In this document: piece after piece, positions 6,508 to 8,364 of the stretch | How the letters are laid out: each line of letters begins with the position of its first letter | How positions within the stretch are numbered: the first letter of the stretch is position 1 | Source: Candidatus Bathyarchaeota archaeon | Lineage (GTDB): Archaea > Thermoproteota > Bathyarchaeia > RBG-16-48-13 > GCA-020355125 | NCBI GenBank assembly: GCA_030670615.1 | Contig: DAOVBJ010000031.1 | Span: forward strand, 1-8,364 | Reading direction: 5' to 3' | Length of the DNA stretch: 8,364 bases | Position numbers and translations under genes: made by a program | The notes under the pieces: model-generated | Seen by the model: only the letters and a program-made list of their open reading frames with translations | Databases searched by the model: none | What the model was told of the DNA's origin: nothing

Positions 6508-6515
6508 TTTATATC
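6508..6515 (+). promoter_or_regulatory. Candidate TATA box (distal) of the methylthiotransferase gene
   Basis: TTTATATC, part of TATTTATATC (6506-6515), which also occurs at 6401-6410 in the RHH operator. A start near 6540 would give a leader of about 65 bases. It competes with the proximal candidate TTATAAAT at 6543-6550. Confidence 0.4.
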
Positions 6516-6521
6516 CCCCTA

Positions 6522-6571
6522 TCAATCTTACAAGCTTTACAATTATAAATAAGATTGAAGAATAAATTGTA
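6522..6571 (+). promoter_or_regulatory. Interleaved inverted repeats around proximal TATA-like box
   Basis: TCAATCTTA (6522-6530) and TAAGATTGA (6550-6558) are perfect 9-bp arms. TACAATT (6538-6544) and AATTGTA (6565-6571) are perfect 7-bp arms that interlock with them. Between the 9-bp arms sits the TATA-like TTATAAAT (6543-6550), which would start transcription near 6573, about 32 bases before the methylthiotransferase ATG. They could be operator sites or, if transcribed from the distal promoter, alternative leader structures. The AT-rich composition raises the chance level. Confidence 0.35.
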
Positions 6572-6604
6572 GTAGCCACAAAATGAGGAGTTACGACAGG
6601 TTAC

Positions 6605-7939
6605 ATGACGACAAAGCACGCATACATAGAAAACTACGGCTGCACAGCAAACAAGTTTGACCTCGAGATAATACTAGCCCACCTGAAACAAGCGGGATAC
6701 GAAGTGACGTACGATTCGAAAAGGGCAGATATTATCCTAATTAACACCTGTGGGGTTAAGAAGCCAACGGAGGATCGAGTGATAACGAAGCTACGGTTTT
6801 TCGGTAAACTCAACAAGCCCCTCATAATTACAGGATGCCTGCCTAAAATCAACATGGATGCAATACACAAAGCTGTGCCCAACTTCTCCGCGATGCTCGA
6901 TCCTCAAAGCCTTGACAAGATACCCTTAGCCATAAGATCTGCTGAGAACGGAGAGAAAAACATAGTTTTCAGGTCTGAGAAACCCATCCTCAAACTGAAA
7001 CAGCCCAAGATCAGACACAACCCAGTCATCGAGATCATATCGATTTCTGAGGGATGCACAGGAGCATGTACCTATTGTTGTGTCAAGTTCGCTCGAGGAA
7101 CTTTGCGTTCGTATCCAAGAGAGACGATTATTGAAAGAGTTAACAAAGCGGTTTCAGAAGGCGTGAAAGAGGTTTGGATGACCTCCCAAGACAGCGGAGC
7201 CTATGGACGGGACATCGGAACTAATCTCGCGGAATTGCTACGAGACTGCTGTAGGGTTGAGGGAAAGTTTCGAATCAGAGTGGGCATGATGAATCCCAAC
7301 CACACATTATCGATGCTTCCAGAGCTCATACATGCTTATCAAGATGAAAAGATCTTCAAGTTTCTACATCTGCCCGTTCAAAGTGGAGACAACAAGACAC
7401 TGAAACGGATGAACAGATATTACACCGTGAGTGAATTCAAAAAAATCGTTCACTCATTTAGAGAAGAAATACCAGATGTAACCCTTTCCACAGACATCAT
7501 CTGCGGATTTCCTGGCGAGAGCCCAGAAGATTTTGAAAGGACCCTCCACCTTATTGAAGAGGTTCAACCAGACATCGTGAACATATCAAAATTCTTCTCA
7601 CGACCCAACACGATTGCGGAAAGAATGGAGCAGCTTGATGTCAGAGACGTAAAGAATCGAAGTAGAAGGCTAGCAAGGCTGGTTAATGCCGTGTTGGTGA
7701 AGCGAAATAGAGGCTGGTGGAACTGGGAGGGAGAAGTACTCGTCGACGAGAAGGGTAAAGGAAACTCGTTGATTGGTAGAAACTTCGCGTATAAGCCAAT
7801 TGTGATCCACACTAAGGAACCTGTTTTAGGAAGATTCATCCGCGTCAAGGTGATTAAAACGTTTAGAACGTACTTGGAAGGAGAAGTCGTCAACCGCCTT
7901 CGCGAGCTAGCTAGCTCCACTCGATCTCCCGATGGTTAA
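6605..7939 (+). CDS. tRNA (N6-threonylcarbamoyladenosine37) methylthiotransferase, radical SAM
   Basis: Archaeal e-MtaB/CDKAL1-type enzyme that converts t6A at position 37 of ANN-decoding tRNAs to ms2t6A. Of 444 residues, the N-terminal UPF0004 domain (about 4-105) has the three auxiliary-cluster cysteines C13 (YGCTANK), C49 (NTCG) and C78 (TGCLP). The radical SAM domain (about 140-365) has C151-x3-C155-x2-C158. A TRAM RNA-binding domain closes the protein (about 370-432, EGEVLVDEKGKG...EGEVV). All expected cysteines are present and the length is normal for the family. The start at 6605 fits the family's N-terminus; GGAG is rather far (14 bases) and AGGT rather close, so the ribosome binding site is weak. 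The gene stands alone, divergent from an RHH regulator across an AT-rich region full of inverted repeats, and ends at an oligo-T terminator. MiaB/RimO are alternatives but the archaeal form and layout favour e-MtaB. Confidence 0.94.
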   Translation: MTTKHAYIENYGCTANKFDLEIILAHLKQAGYEVTYDSKRADIILINTCGVKKPTEDRVITKLRFFGKLNKPLIITGCLPKINMDAIHKAVPNFSAMLDPQSLDKIPLAIRSAENGEKNIVFRSEKPILKLKQPKIRHNPVIEIISISEGCTGACTYCCVKFARGTLRSYPRETIIERVNKAVSEGVKEVWMTSQDSGAYGRDIGTNLAELLRDCCRVEGKFRIRVGMMNPNHTLSMLPELIHAYQDEKIFKFLHLPVQSGDNKTLKRMNRYYTVSEFKKIVHSFREEIPDVTLSTDIICGFPGESPEDFERTLHLIEEVQPDIVNISKFFSRPNTIAERMEQLDVRDVKNRSRRLARLVNAVLVKRNRGWWNWEGEVLVDEKGKGNSLIGRNFAYKPIVIHTKEPVLGRFIRVKVIKTFRTYLEGEVVNRLRELASSTRSPDG

Positions 7940-7954
7940 TCACGCCATTTCCCC

Positions 7955-7962
7955 TTTTTTTT
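7955..7962 (+). terminator. Oligo-T terminator after the methylthiotransferase gene
   Basis: Eight consecutive T residues, preceded by CCCC, 15 bases after the TAA stop. Archaeal RNA polymerase terminates at such tracts without needing a hairpin. Confidence 0.6.
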
Positions 7963-7983
7963 ATCATTATCGCCTTTTGAACC

Positions 7984-8019
7984 TCCCTTTTCAGAGGGAT
8001 CGTGTACCCTTTCGAGGGT
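7984..8019 (+). repeat. Two tandem hairpins downstream of the methylthiotransferase gene
   Basis: TCCCT (7984-7988) pairs with AGGGA (7995-7999) around six bases. ACCCT (8006-8010) pairs with AGGGT (8015-8019) around the stable loop TTCG and runs directly into TTTT ending at 8022. They may act as a backup terminator or a 3'-end processing or stability element. Confidence 0.45.
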
Positions 8020-8131
8020 TTTACTGAGTTCCACAGATGACATCATGGGCTTGCTCACACACTTTATCGTTGAGATCCTAGGGTTTTAAAACGAAAAACT
8101 ATTGTAAAGCAGCTTCGACGACTAGTTAGCC

Positions 8132-8139
8132 AGTATATC
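8132..8139 (+). promoter_or_regulatory. Candidate TATA-like box for the gene at the right edge
   Basis: AGTATATC. A start about 25 bases downstream (near 8163) would leave a leader of about 23 bases before the GTG at 8186. TTTTAAAA at 8084-8091, inside the palindrome GTTTTAAAAC (8083-8092), is a second, more distant candidate. Confidence 0.3.
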
Positions 8140-8185
8140 TTGCGTATACACCGCTGTTCCTTCGATACAAAAAGGGGAATGTCAA

Positions 8186-8364
8186 GTGTCGATGCCTTGC
8201 CGCCGGGGGAACCGCGGTTACCCAAGCGTTCAGGACGATGAAATGATTTTCTCAGCGCCTACGAACATGCTAGAAGACCTCGTGCGGGGTCTTAGCCAGA
8301 AGGGCACGGGCACCATACCCACCCGGTTTTCAATGAAGCCTGAGTATAGGCTTTCCGAGAGCTA
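8186..8364 (+). CDS. Partial gene of unknown function, truncated by the window end
   Basis: A frame open from 8126 to the window end. GTG at 8186, with GGGGA seven bases upstream, is the preferred start; ATG at 8192, two codons later, is the alternative. About 59 residues are visible. The beginning is basic with one Cys (PCRRGNRG), then an amphipathic helix-like NMLEDLVRGLSQKG, then a Gly/Thr-rich turn and TRFSMKPEYRLSES. Codon use looks like a real gene and a TATA-like box lies at a suitable distance. I do not recognise the family, and no membrane segment or enzyme signature is visible in this part. Out-of-frame ATG at 8179 gives only a short frame. Confidence 0.5.
   Translation, partial: MSMPCRRGNRGYPSVQDDEMIFSAPTNMLEDLVRGLSQKGTGTIPTRFSMKPEYRLSES

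Noticed and set aside
7564..7920. 118-residue minus-strand ORF inside the methylthiotransferase gene
   Set aside because: Antisense to the end of the radical SAM domain and the TRAM domain; low-complexity Ser/Leu composition typical of a shadow frame.
8198..8222. GC-rich stretch resembling the 16S rRNA 530-loop
   Set aside because: Only a short GCCG...CCGCGG resemblance; flanking bases do not match rRNA, and the stretch lies in a protein-coding frame.

Overview
The window looks like part of a chromosome from an uncultivated archaeon, most likely of the TACK group (Bathyarchaeia/Thaumarchaeota-like). This is inferred from a Hef-type DEAH helicase, a zinc-knuckle archaeal methionyl-tRNA synthetase, a CDKAL1/e-MtaB-type tRNA methylthiotransferase with a TRAM domain, an archaeal ribbon-helix-helix (RHH) regulator, TATA-like promoters at archaeal spacing, an oligo-T terminator and several TTG starts. 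The lineage is a judgement from protein style; no rRNA is present to confirm it.

Layout. Positions 124-1125 hold two back-to-back minus-strand genes, each ending in a CxxC...CxxC zinc ribbon; the first also has a PH-like N-terminal region. A 361-base gap carries their TATA-like promoter. Positions 1487-3940 hold a tight plus-strand pair: a 108-residue protein of unknown function, then, three bases after its stop, a 707-residue Hef/FANCM-like helicase with no XPF-type nuclease domain. After a 306-base gap with two hairpins comes metG (4247-5977). About 200 bases with no confident gene follow, then a minus-strand 55-residue RHH protein (6179-6346). It is divergent from the tRNA methylthiotransferase gene (6605-7939), which ends at an 8-T terminator followed by two tandem hairpins. 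A probable plus-strand gene starts near 8186 and runs off the window.

Functional themes. The genes fall into DNA repair/replication-fork processing (helicase and companion), translation (MetRS and the ms2t6A37 tRNA modification enzyme) and regulation (RHH protein). The most interesting stretch is the AT-rich region 6347-6604 between the RHH gene and the methylthiotransferase gene. It holds an 8-bp inverted repeat plus a third half-site directly over the RHH gene's TATA-like box, a perfect 8-bp hairpin whose arm contains that gene's Shine-Dalgarno sequence, a 10-bp palindrome, and two interleaved inverted repeats around the methylthiotransferase promoter. Together they suggest an autoregulated RHH switch that may also control the neighbouring tRNA modification gene. 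I see no CRISPR array, tRNA, rRNA or transposon.
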